This document shows positions 6,567 to 14,731 of a DNA stretch of 22,215 bases, piece by piece (within the stretch, counting starts at the first letter, position 1; each line of letters opens with the position of its first letter). A model generated the notes under the pieces. The model saw only the letters and a list, made by a program, of their open reading frames with translations, ran no database searches and had not been told where the DNA came from. The stretch covers positions 1 to 22,215 of the forward strand of contig JAWKHI010000068.1 in assembly GCA_041394885.1 (NCBI GenBank), read 5' to 3'. Origin of the DNA: DSOI01 sp041394885. Its GTDB lineage: Bacteria > Acidobacteriota > Terriglobia > Bryobacterales > Bryobacteraceae. A program made the translations under genes and the position numbers.

Positions 6567-8393
6567 ATGGCTCGTTGCGCATTGCTCGTCCTCGCCGCCG
6601 CGGCCCTTTTCGCCGCCGACACCCCCATATACACACCCATCGACGTCGTTCTCGAAATGACTCCCGAAGAGGCATCGGCGCACCCCAACCCCTACCTCAC
6701 TGTCCAACTGCACGCCGAATTTCGCTCACCCCGCTTTCGCACCACCATGATCAATGGCTTCTGGGATGGCGGCCGCCGCTTCGTCCTTCGATTCACCCCC
6801 CAGGACCCCGGCGAACACGTGTACCGCGTCACCTCCAACCTCGCCTCCATCAACGGGAAATCCTCCTCCATCAACGCCACCCCTTCCGATCACCCTGGCT
6901 TCATCCGTCCCGACAACGTCTACGCCTGGTCCACCACCGAAACCCGCGTCGCCCACCTCTGGATGGGGGACACCAGCTACCGATTCGCTTGGATTCCGAG
7001 GCCCGTCTTCGATCAGGTCGTCGCCAAACGCGCCGAACAGAAATTCACCCACATCCGCGGCCTCATCATGCACGACGACGAAAAGCTCCGCCCCGCCTAC
7101 ACCGCCCCCGACGCGCCCAATATCGAACATTTCCAGGAACTCGACGCCCGCATCCTCGCCATGAACGCCAAGGGCATCTTCGCGGACCTCGTCCTCGCCA
7201 GTGACCGCAATCACCTCGTCAAGGTCTTTCCCGAACGCGAACAACGCGAGCGCTACATCAAGTACGTGGCCTCCCGCTACGCGCCCATGATGATTACCTG
7301 GCAAGGCGTCCAGGAGTTTGAAGAGTACGAAGACGGCCGCGCCTTGCTCAAGGAAATCGGCGGCTATTTGAAGAAGTACGATCCCTACAATCAACCCCGC
7401 ACCACCCACACCACCGCCACCAGCGGACCCCTCCTCCCCGACGGCTGGATGAACTACGTGCTCTATCAGTCATCCTCCAACGCGCTCGGCTCCATCGAGC
7501 GCCAGGTCCTCCGCGCCCCGCTCGTCAATGCCGAATTCGCTTACGAGGATTCCGGCGCCGGCAAGTCCCACCCGCATCACGTCGACTCCCCCGAATTCGT
7601 CCGCCGCCTCTGGAACTCCACCATGAACGGCCAATACCCCACCTTCGGCAACACCGGAACCTACGGCGGCCGTAAGTTCGACGTTGACCCCAAGTATCTC
7701 GACTCCCCTGGCGCCAAGGCCATGACCGCCTGGTATGACTTCTTCGCCGAAACACGCTTCTGGGAGCTCCAGCCCTACTTCGATCTCGATGGCGGCCGCT
7801 CCCTTGCCCTGGAAGGCGTCGAGTACATCGTCTATCTCGAGAAACCCGGCCCCGTCCGCATCGTCACCGAAAAGAAGAAGTACGAGGTCTACTGGTTCAG
7901 GCCCTCCACCGGCGAAGTGATCAACGAGAAGAAGGATTTCAAAGGAGAAGAGTTCTCCGGCTCGCCTCCCGACAATAGCTCCGATTGGGTGCTCCATCTC
8001 TCGCGCGACGGGCGTAAGCAAGGGATGCTGAAGTCCTGGAAGTTCGCTTCCCGCGCCGTGTTTTCGCAGCAGATCGAAACCAGCCCCGCCAAAATTCCCT
8101 TCACCATCGAGGCTCCCTCCGGCGACATCGTGCCGGTTGGTAAGCCCGTCGAGTTCCGCGCCAAACTGACGAAGGAAACCAAGGCCTCCAAAGCGATGCT
8201 CTACCTTTGGACGGTGGAGTCCACCGCCGATGGCCGCGGCTATCGCGTCATCGGCGACACCATCGGCGGCTCTTTCCGCGTTCCACCCGGCATCGCCGCC
8301 CGCTTCCCCACCGTCATGAACCTCCGCCTCTACGGCATCAACGCCAACGGCAAGGTCTACGCCCTGGATCGTATTATCAAGGGCGAAAAGTAG
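6567..8393 (+). CDS. Secreted DUF5060/DUF4038-type glycoside hydrolase-like protein
   Basis: This 608-residue protein has a short signal peptide (about residues 1-18, ending ALFAAD). An Ig-like DUF5060-type domain follows (about 22-110: NPYLTVQLHAEFRSP, then FTPQDPGEHVYRV). Next is a TIM-barrel DUF4038-like region (about 125-440: HLWMGDTSYRFAW, then ITWQGVQEFEEYED and VNAEFAYEDSG with candidate catalytic acids), and then beta-rich C-terminal domains. Relatives include apiosidase-like and rhamnogalacturonan-type hydrolases, so plant-polysaccharide breakdown in the periplasm or outside is the likely role. GGAG is directly next to the ATG at 6567 with no spacer; a TTG at 6582 gives a more usual but long spacing. 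It overlaps the tsaB start by one base. Confidence 0.8.
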   Translation: MARCALLVLAAAALFAADTPIYTPIDVVLEMTPEEASAHPNPYLTVQLHAEFRSPRFRTTMINGFWDGGRRFVLRFTPQDPGEHVYRVTSNLASINGKSSSINATPSDHPGFIRPDNVYAWSTTETRVAHLWMGDTSYRFAWIPRPVFDQVVAKRAEQKFTHIRGLIMHDDEKLRPAYTAPDAPNIEHFQELDARILAMNAKGIFADLVLASDRNHLVKVFPEREQRERYIKYVASRYAPMMITWQGVQEFEEYEDGRALLKEIGGYLKKYDPYNQPRTTHTTATSGPLLPDGWMNYVLYQSSSNALGSIERQVLRAPLVNAEFAYEDSGAGKSHPHHVDSPEFVRRLWNSTMNGQYPTFGNTGTYGGRKFDVDPKYLDSPGAKAMTAWYDFFAETRFWELQPYFDLDGGRSLALEGVEYIVYLEKPGPVRIVTEKKKYEVYWFRPSTGEVINEKKDFKGEEFSGSPPDNSSDWVLHLSRDGRKQGMLKSWKFASRAVFSQQIETSPAKIPFTIEAPSGDIVPVGKPVEFRAKLTKETKASKAMLYLWTVESTADGRGYRVIGDTIGGSFRVPPGIAARFPTVMNLRLYGINANGKVYALDRIIKGEK

Positions 8394-8986
8394 TGCCCGC
8401 GATCCTCGCCATTGACTCGAGCACACCCGTTGCCGGCTTCGCCCTCCTCATCGATGGCCGCCCCATTCTCGTCCGGACCGCGCACTCCCCCGATGGCCAC
8501 GCCCACAAACTGTTCGCCGAAATCGACGCCCTCCTCGCCGAAGCCGCGATCACCGTCGCCGAAATCGATTGTTTCGCCGCCGCGTCCGGACCCGGATCGT
8601 TTACCGGTGTCCGCATCGCGCTCGCTGCCGTCAAAGGCCTCGCTCATGCCACCGGACGCCCGGTCTGCGCCGTCTCGAATCTCGAAGCCCTTGCCTGGTT
8701 CGGTTCCGCCCCCCTCCGCGCACCCGTTATCGCCGCCCGCGCCAACGAGGTTTACGCCGCCGTCTACGACGCCGCCCTGCGCGTCGTAGTGCCAGAGGCC
8801 GTTCTCTCCTGGGACGATTTCGCAGCATCCGCCGGCGATGCCCAAATCATTCGCGACTCTCCTCCCATCGCCATCGCCGTCGCCCACATCGCCCTCGATC
8901 GGCTGCGAGCGGGGCTCGCCAGCGACCCTGCCGTTCCGGACGCCAACTACATCCGTCCCCCCGCCATCCGCGAATCCGCTCTCTGA
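8393..8986 (+). CDS. tsaB: tRNA threonylcarbamoyladenosine biosynthesis protein TsaB
   Basis: This 197-residue protein starts at GTG 8393, inside the TAG stop of the upstream gene (TAGTG). The N-terminus AILAIDSSTPVAGFALL and the block AASGPGSFTGVRIALAAVKGLA are hallmarks of TsaB, the ASKHA-fold partner of TsaD in making t6A on ANN-decoding tRNAs. It is somewhat shorter than the 220-230 residues common in the family, mainly in the C-terminal half, but ends normally (DANYIRPPAIRE). No rimI or tsaE lies next to it. The one-base overlap with a secreted glycosidase is odd for a housekeeping gene and suggests translational coupling. The next gene is convergent with only 10 bases between the stops and no visible terminator. 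Confidence 0.92.
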   Translation: MPAILAIDSSTPVAGFALLIDGRPILVRTAHSPDGHAHKLFAEIDALLAEAAITVAEIDCFAAASGPGSFTGVRIALAAVKGLAHATGRPVCAVSNLEALAWFGSAPLRAPVIAARANEVYAAVYDAALRVVVPEAVLSWDDFAASAGDAQIIRDSPPIAIAVAHIALDRLRAGLASDPAVPDANYIRPPAIRESAL

Positions 8987-8996
8987 CTCCAGCCGC

Positions 8997-11900
8997 CTAG
9001 AACGAATACCGCAGGCTCAACTGGACGTTCCGTTCGCTGCCTTTCCCCGTAACCTTGCCGAACGTCGAACTCCGCGGGTTCGTGTTCGCCCCGCTCCAGT
9101 TCGGATGATTCGGGAAGTTGAAGAACTCCGTCCGGAACTGTACCGCATGACGCTCGGCGAACCGGAAATCCTTGAACACCGCTATGTTCCAGTTCTGGAA
9201 CCCGACGTTGTGCAGAAGTTGGTTCCGCGTCTGGTTGCCGAACGTGCCTGCCGCCGGCGTCGAGAAGATGGCAGACCCGTCGCTGTTGCGCGTCCGGAAG
9301 TAGAAATTGCTGTCCGCCGCGCCTGCCGAAAACGCTCGTTCGCCGCGCGCAAGCTTCGGATCGCCCGGAGTAATTCCACGGCTGCAGATCGCCTCGCACC
9401 GATCCCGGCGAAGTCGTCCCCGGTCCCGGATCGTAATCGGCGTGCCCGTCTGGAATTGCGTCACCCCTGTCACCTGCCAACCGCCCAGCAGCGTGCCCGC
9501 CAGGTCGTTCCGGTCTCTGAGGAACGGCAGCTCGTAGATGAAGTTGATCACCGCCACGTGCCGCGTATCGAAGCTCGACGGTCCCCAGTAGTTCCGGTCG
9601 TCGAGCGAGTTGTACATCCGGTCCCGCCGGCCGGACGCATTGTCCATGCTCTTGGAGTACGTGTACGCCACCCCGTAACTCAGACCCTTCGAGAATCGGC
9701 GCGTCGCTTCGATCTGGATGCCGTTGTACTCGCTGCGCGCCGCCGTCTCGCCCATTGGAATCGCCGCGAAGCCCTTGAACGGCCGCAGCACGTTCACATT
9801 CACGCCCCGGTTTTCCGGACGCTGCAAGGTGCCCGGCGCCAGAGCGTTCAGGTTGCGCTCCCGTTCCAGATGCTCGCCCACTCGGCCCACGTATGCCACC
9901 GACACCGTCGTCGCCATGCCAACCTCCCGCTCGAACGTCAGGTTCCAGTTCCATGCGCCCGGAATCTTGAACACCGGGTCCGACGTCATGAAGAATTGCG
10001 GAAACGCCGAAGGTCGCCCTCCCGCCGGGCTGTCCGCGTTCCCGTTCGCGATCGACACCATCGGCTGGAACGGCGGATTCCCTCCCAGGAAGATGTTGTC
10101 CGCCACCCCGTGACGCGTCATGAACCGCCCGATCCCCGCCCGCACTACTGACTTCGGATTGATCGAATACGCCAGTCCCACCCGCGGCTGGAAGTTCTTG
10201 TACTGATACTGGCCCCAGTAGCGCGACCCGCCCGACAACAACCGGTCATACTCGCCGCTATCGGCCGCCGGAACCCGGCCCCGCGCCGCAGCCGGGAACT
10301 CCTTGCCCGGAATCACCACCCCATTGAAACGGTCCCCGCTCAGGATGAAGCCCGTCCGCGGATCCTGCACCACCGCGTTGTTCGGATTGTAGCGGGCCGG
10401 GTCGAACACCGCCATGTTGTTCCACAGGCTGTAGAAGTACGGAGTCACCAGCGTGTGCCGCAACCCCGCCTCCACCCGCAGGTTCTGCGTCGCCTTCCAC
10501 GAATCCTGGATGAACCATTCGAACATGTGGCCCCGGTACGGTGTGTACGACCGCGGACCGATCTCCGCGTACGTGTCGAACAACCCCATCGCCGCATTCG
10601 CGATCGCGATGCCCGATGTCGGCGCGCCCGTCCGCCGGTCGGAAAACACGAATCGCCCATTCTGGTTGTTGGTGCCGCCCGGCACCCCGCTCACATTGAT
10701 CTGATCGAAATCGTTCTGCCCCATCCGCTCGAACAAGAACCCGAACTTCCACGAATGATTGCCCGCGATCTTGGTCAGGTTGTTCGAAAACACCCAGATC
10801 GGTCCCGATGAGCTCGCCGGGTACGGTCCCCCGTCCACCGTCACGAAGTTCGCGATCGCGATGGTCGGAATCTTGTCCTGGATCTCCTTCCGCTCCGGAA
10901 ACAGGTACGGATAGTCGATCCCGTAGCGGCTCCGGTTCGCCAGGCCTTCTTCGTTCGGCACCACCAGACGAACACGGTCCACGCTCGCCGTCACCATGAA
11001 TTCATTGATCATCGTCGGCGAGATCGTCCACACGTGATTCAAAGACGCCGTATCGTTCGGCCGGTCAATCGTCCGCCGCGCCCGGTCGGTTCCTCCTCGG
11101 AACGCCTCCGCCTCGAAAAATCCGTACTTCTGATAGCGCAGACGAACCGTATGATTCAGCGTCGGCAGGATATCGAATGAAAGCGTGTCTTTCCGCTGGT
11201 TCGCCGGCTGCGGACGGGTCTGGATGAAGTTCGCCGTCCCTTGCAGGAACCCCGCCACCGGTTCCGGAAACGCCTTTAGGAATCCCAGCCCGTTCGAGCT
11301 CAGCCGGCTCGCCGGGATAATGTTGTTCGGGAACGGCTGCCCGGTTTCGGGATCGTTTACTACGCGAGTTGTCCGGAAAAACGAGTTCGGGCTCAGCAAC
11401 TCGGAGAAGTCGCCCGTACGCATTGCTGCCGACGGCACCGTCTGGATCGAGGTCGACTCCCGCCGCCGCCGCACCCACTCCTGGCTCCACAGCCAGAACA
11501 GCTTGCTCCGGTCCGTGTTCCACTTCCCCGGCAGATACACCGGGCCGCTCAGCACATAGCCGAACTGGTTGAACCGCTCGGCCTGCTTGTCGAGTCCCGC
11601 CCGGTTACGCGACCACGAATTGGCGTCCAGCGCATTGTTACGGAAGTACTCGTAGAAGCTCCCATGAAAGTCCCTCGACCCGCTCTTGGTCACAATTCGA
11701 ATCTGCCCGCCGCCGGACCGTCCGTACTCCGCCGCGAAATTCGCCGTCAACACCTGGATCTCCTGCACCGTCTCGAGGTCCGCCACCCCGATCGACGTCC
11801 CGTTCGATCGCGTCCGAACCGCCACCGCTCCGTCCATCGTGATCAGGTTGTCCTGGCTTCGTGACCCGTTCACCGAAAACCCGCCCGACGTCAACCCGAA

Positions 11901-12407
11901 ACTGAATCCGTTCAGTGCGCCCCCGCGAACCCCCGGCTTCAACAGCGCCAGAAAGAGCGGATTGCGGCCGTTCAGGCTCATGTTCTTGATCTGCGTCTCT
12001 TCGATCAGCTTGCCCACCATCGCCGTTTCCGATTGGACGCTTGCCACCGATGCCACCACCTCCACCGTCTCGGCCACCGCGCCCACTTCCAACGTCACAT
12101 TCACCGTCTTGGCGATGCTCGAGTCCAACTTGTTTTGCGTCGACACGTACTTCTTGAACCCCGTCGACTCAACGGACACCGTGTAGAATCCCGGCGGCAG
12201 GCTCGAGGCAACGAAGTATCCCGTTTCATTCGTCACCAGTTGCCGTTCGACACCTGTGCCTTCGTTCCGAACCGTCACGTTCGCGCCAGCCACCACTGCC
12301 TGGCTCGAGTCCCGGACAAAACCCGACAGTTGCGCGTTGTCGGACTGGGCCAGCAAACACGCCGCGGAAAGACAGAATATCGAAATACCAGCGAAGAGAG
12401 ACCTCAT
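8997..12407 (-). CDS. Oar-like TonB-dependent receptor with N-terminal carboxypeptidase-regulatory-like domain
   Basis: This 1136-residue outer-membrane protein starts at ATG 12407 with AAGGAG eight bases upstream. It has a signal peptide (about 1-20, ending CLLAQ). A CarboxypepD_reg-like beta-sandwich follows (about 24-110: AQLSGFVRDSSQAVVAGANV, LPPGFYTVSVESTGFKKY). The plug domain is at about 120-260, including GFSVNGSRSQDNLITMDG, EIQVLTANFAAEYGRSGGG and IRIVTKSG, and a long beta-barrel ends in LRYSF with the terminal Phe expected for BAM assembly. Such receptors are abundant in Acidobacteriota and are thought to import large substrates such as oligosaccharides or peptides. The ligand cannot be told here. 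It stands alone, with no SusD partner nearby. Confidence 0.93.
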   Translation of the reverse strand: MRSLFAGISIFCLSAACLLAQSDNAQLSGFVRDSSQAVVAGANVTVRNEGTGVERQLVTNETGYFVASSLPPGFYTVSVESTGFKKYVSTQNKLDSSIAKTVNVTLEVGAVAETVEVVASVASVQSETAMVGKLIEETQIKNMSLNGRNPLFLALLKPGVRGGALNGFSFGLTSGGFSVNGSRSQDNLITMDGAVAVRTRSNGTSIGVADLETVQEIQVLTANFAAEYGRSGGGQIRIVTKSGSRDFHGSFYEYFRNNALDANSWSRNRAGLDKQAERFNQFGYVLSGPVYLPGKWNTDRSKLFWLWSQEWVRRRRESTSIQTVPSAAMRTGDFSELLSPNSFFRTTRVVNDPETGQPFPNNIIPASRLSSNGLGFLKAFPEPVAGFLQGTANFIQTRPQPANQRKDTLSFDILPTLNHTVRLRYQKYGFFEAEAFRGGTDRARRTIDRPNDTASLNHVWTISPTMINEFMVTASVDRVRLVVPNEEGLANRSRYGIDYPYLFPERKEIQDKIPTIAIANFVTVDGGPYPASSSGPIWVFSNNLTKIAGNHSWKFGFLFERMGQNDFDQINVSGVPGGTNNQNGRFVFSDRRTGAPTSGIAIANAAMGLFDTYAEIGPRSYTPYRGHMFEWFIQDSWKATQNLRVEAGLRHTLVTPYFYSLWNNMAVFDPARYNPNNAVVQDPRTGFILSGDRFNGVVIPGKEFPAAARGRVPAADSGEYDRLLSGGSRYWGQYQYKNFQPRVGLAYSINPKSVVRAGIGRFMTRHGVADNIFLGGNPPFQPMVSIANGNADSPAGGRPSAFPQFFMTSDPVFKIPGAWNWNLTFEREVGMATTVSVAYVGRVGEHLERERNLNALAPGTLQRPENRGVNVNVLRPFKGFAAIPMGETAARSEYNGIQIEATRRFSKGLSYGVAYTYSKSMDNASGRRDRMYNSLDDRNYWGPSSFDTRHVAVINFIYELPFLRDRNDLAGTLLGGWQVTGVTQFQTGTPITIRDRGRLRRDRCEAICSRGITPGDPKLARGERAFSAGAADSNFYFRTRNSDGSAIFSTPAAGTFGNQTRNQLLHNVGFQNWNIAVFKDFRFAERHAVQFRTEFFNFPNHPNWSGANTNPRSSTFGKVTGKGSERNVQLSLRYSF

Positions 12408-12553
12408 GGCAAGACTCCTTTGAAAAGTTTCTTAATGAAGCAACATCTAGATTAATACACTTTAAGGCGTCTCGTGTGACGGTCTCGCGAATTTTTGGTG
12501 ACTCCCCCCCGTCCGAAAGCAAAAGGCTCTCGCGCGTTGCTCCGCCGCAACCG

Positions 12554-13258
12554 CTAGGACGGATCGGCGATCTCGGTCACGGGCTCTGCCGCCGGCCCCG
12601 GCCCCGCCAGACAGCGCAAATATCCAGGAAGCGACCCCGCCAGTACTTCCAGGAAATTCAATTCGCCCCGGCTGAACCCATCCCGCTCGCACTGATACAG
12701 CACCAGCACCCCGCCGGCTGCGTTGCCGCTTCGAATCGGCACCGCCAGCGCCGATCGAAGGCTCGAATACCGATCGGGATCCCGCAGGTACCCCGGTTCC
12801 ACCGCCGGATTTCCGTTGAGAATCGGTTTCCCGTTCTCTGCCACCCAACCGCACAACCCGGCTCCCAGTGGGATCTCCTGCGACAGAAAACCCTGATACT
12901 CCTTACCTTGCATGTAGAGCGGCGTCAGGACCCCGCTCGCAAGGACATAGACCGCCGCCGCATCGAAACGGATCTGCGCGGACACTTGCCCCATAAGGAC
13001 CTCGAGAGCTTCCTCCTCCCCATCCGCCTGCCCGAGCGCGCTCAGTACCCCCGGGATCCGGTCCCGCATGAAAATCCGCTCCTGCGTCCCGGCCTCCTCG
13101 GCCGCCGCCACCGATTCGCTCAGCCTGGCCAGTCCCGTGCTCGAGTTCTCGAATCCCGCGGCCGGTGCGAGGCCGCGTTTCACTTTCAGATCCACCGGAT
13201 AGCTTCGGTTTGTCTGCCTGTTCCCCGGCCGTCTTCGCCATCCGCTCCAGTTCCACAT
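12554..13258 (-). CDS. GAF domain, probably the displaced C-terminal part of the HD-GYP protein
   Basis: The open frame encodes 234 residues, but the first 20 or so (from ATG 13258) are the out-of-frame shadow of the HD-GYP C-terminus. Coding-like sequence begins near 13195 (VDLKVKRGLAPAAGFENSS). A helical linker follows, then a GAF domain at about residues 85-220: ALEVLMGQVSAQIRFDAAAVYVLA, then IPLGAGLCGWVAENGKPILNGNP, then SLRSALAVPI and GVLVLYQ. GAF domains bind small ligands or mediate dimerisation in signalling proteins. No ribosome site precedes a plausible start, so either it is reached by a frame change from the HD-GYP gene or the gene is broken. Continuity with that gene is inferred. 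Confidence 0.7.
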   Translation of the reverse strand: MWNWSGWRRRPGNRQTNRSYPVDLKVKRGLAPAAGFENSSTGLARLSESVAAAEEAGTQERIFMRDRIPGVLSALGQADGEEEALEVLMGQVSAQIRFDAAAVYVLASGVLTPLYMQGKEYQGFLSQEIPLGAGLCGWVAENGKPILNGNPAVEPGYLRDPDRYSSLRSALAVPIRSGNAAGGVLVLYQCERDGFSRGELNFLEVLAGSLPGYLRCLAGPGPAAEPVTEIADPS

Positions 13259-14552
13259 ACCGCCGCGACAACACCTCCACTACCCGCGGATCGAACGCCT
13301 TGCCGGACTCGGCCTTCACCACCTCAATGGCCTCTTCGAGCGGAAGCGCGCGCCGGTACTGCCGGTCGGTCGCCAGCGCGTCGAGACAATCCACCGCCGA
13401 CAGAATGCGAGACCCGATCGGGATCTCTTCCCCCGCCAGTCCGTCCGGATAGCCGCTTCCGTCCCACTTTTCATGGTGCGAACGCACCACCGGCACCACC
13501 GGATACGGGAACCGCACCTGCTCCAGGATTTCTGCTCCCACCACCGGATGGATCTTCATCTTCTCGAACTCCTCCGGCGTCAACCGGCCCGGCTTCGAGA
13601 TGATGTGCTCCGGCACCGCCAGTTTCCCGATATCGTGCAGCAGCGAAGCCGCCCGCAACGCGTCGATTTCCTCGCTGTCCAGCCCCAACTCACGCCCAAT
13701 CGCCAGCGCATACACTTGCACCCTCTCCAAGTGGTCGTGCGTCGTGTGGTCCTTCGCCTCGATCGCCAGCGCCAGCGCCTCGATGGTGCGCAGGTGCAGC
13801 GCGTTCAGTTCCTCGATGTGCCTCTGCTGCTCCACGGCGTGTGTCCGCTCTTCCTCGATCCGCGACACGTGCAAGTGATACGAACGGTACATGGCGTAAA
13901 GCACCGGAAACACCAGCAGCGTCGTTTGCCATCCGAACCGGGCGTTGGTCGCATGCACTACCGTCGCCACCGCCGCCCCCAGCATATAGAGCGGGAACGA
14001 CCAAAAATAACCGTCTCGCCACACCGCCAAGGGAGACCGCCGCTCCGTCAGCGCAATCACCACCGCGATCGATCCCGTGTTGCAGAAAAAGAACACCACC
14101 GCCGCGGTAAGCACCAGCAGCGGCATCTCCACCCAGTCTGCTTTTCCCGCTAACTCATGCGCGGCCGCGTACGCCGCTGCCGTGCTCGACGTCATCGCCG
14201 ACACGTTGAATACCGTCTGCGTGAAATCCGGACGGGTACGCCGGAATAATAGAGACTGCGACAGCATCCCCAGGATTGCCAGCGTCACTGTCTCGGAGTA
14301 GCTGAACTCCGTTACCCCCACCAGCACGAACACGAACAGCAGCGATAACGCCCCTTTTACCCCTGGTAGCACCACCTTCAATTGCGCGGCCACAATCGCA
14401 ATCGCCGTGTATACCAGTAACACCCAACCAGGGCCTCGCTCGGACCATTCCCCATACCCTGCCAGCAGCGCAGCGCTTCCCAGCGCCGCGACCGCTCCAA
14501 TGTACAACCGTGCCGCGATCGGCTGGTTGCGCAGGGTTCTCTCCGGTCTCAT
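12903..14552 (-). CDS. Membrane HD-GYP domain protein (c-di-GMP phosphodiesterase-like), frame lost near its C-terminus
   Basis: The start at ATG 14552 has GGGAG close upstream. Residues 10-225 hold six or seven hydrophobic segments, a membrane sensor region including FFFCNTGSIAVVIALTE. A coil at about 228-255 leads to the HD-GYP domain (255-435), with LLHDIGK (H306, D307), HPVVGAEIL, HHEKWDGSGYPDG (GYP at 367-369) and RILSAVDCLDAL. All the metal and signature residues look intact, so hydrolysis of cyclic di-GMP is plausible. From about residue 451 the translation turns into low-complexity Gly/Arg sequence that looks out of frame and runs to 12903, while a GAF domain continues in the next frame. 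A full-length product joining the two would be about 660 residues. No other signalling gene adjoins it. Confidence 0.85.
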   Translation of the reverse strand: MRPERTLRNQPIAARLYIGAVAALGSAALLAGYGEWSERGPGWVLLVYTAIAIVAAQLKVVLPGVKGALSLLFVFVLVGVTEFSYSETVTLAILGMLSQSLLFRRTRPDFTQTVFNVSAMTSSTAAAYAAAHELAGKADWVEMPLLVLTAAVVFFFCNTGSIAVVIALTERRSPLAVWRDGYFWSFPLYMLGAAVATVVHATNARFGWQTTLLVFPVLYAMYRSYHLHVSRIEEERTHAVEQQRHIEELNALHLRTIEALALAIEAKDHTTHDHLERVQVYALAIGRELGLDSEEIDALRAASLLHDIGKLAVPEHIISKPGRLTPEEFEKMKIHPVVGAEILEQVRFPYPVVPVVRSHHEKWDGSGYPDGLAGEEIPIGSRILSAVDCLDALATDRQYRRALPLEEAIEVVKAESGKAFDPRVVEVLSRRYVELERMAKTAGEQADKPKLSGGSESETRPRTGRGIRELEHGTGQAERIGGGGRGGRDAGADFHAGPDPGGTERARAGGWGGGSSRGPYGASVRADPFRCGGGLCPCERGPDAALHAR

Positions 14553-14731
14553 GGCTCTCCCGCTCCATCGACCCTCTGTGGGGAGAACTTCAGCCCTCTG
14601 CCAGACAGGATGGCAGGTTAACCGGACACTCCGTCCACCGTCCCAATCAGCGCCGCCTCACGCCAACCCTTTAATCTGAACAGTTTTGGCAAGATTCACG
14701 GTTCGGACTCCGATGTGCAACTTTTTTCGTC

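Noticed and set aside
7470..8426. Long minus-strand frame opposite the DUF4038-type glycosidase
   Set aside because: Gly/Ala/Asp-rich shadow with no domain; the plus-strand gene is well supported.
8838..10151. Plus-strand frame opposite the TonB-dependent receptor
   Set aside because: Arg/Pro-rich low-complexity translation; the receptor on the minus strand is unmistakable.
12536..12551. GTTGC-TCCGCC-GCAAC hairpin after the GAF frame, followed on the minus strand by CTTTTGCTTT
   Set aside because: The stem is only five bases and the T-rich part is offset by about ten bases, too weak to list as a terminator.
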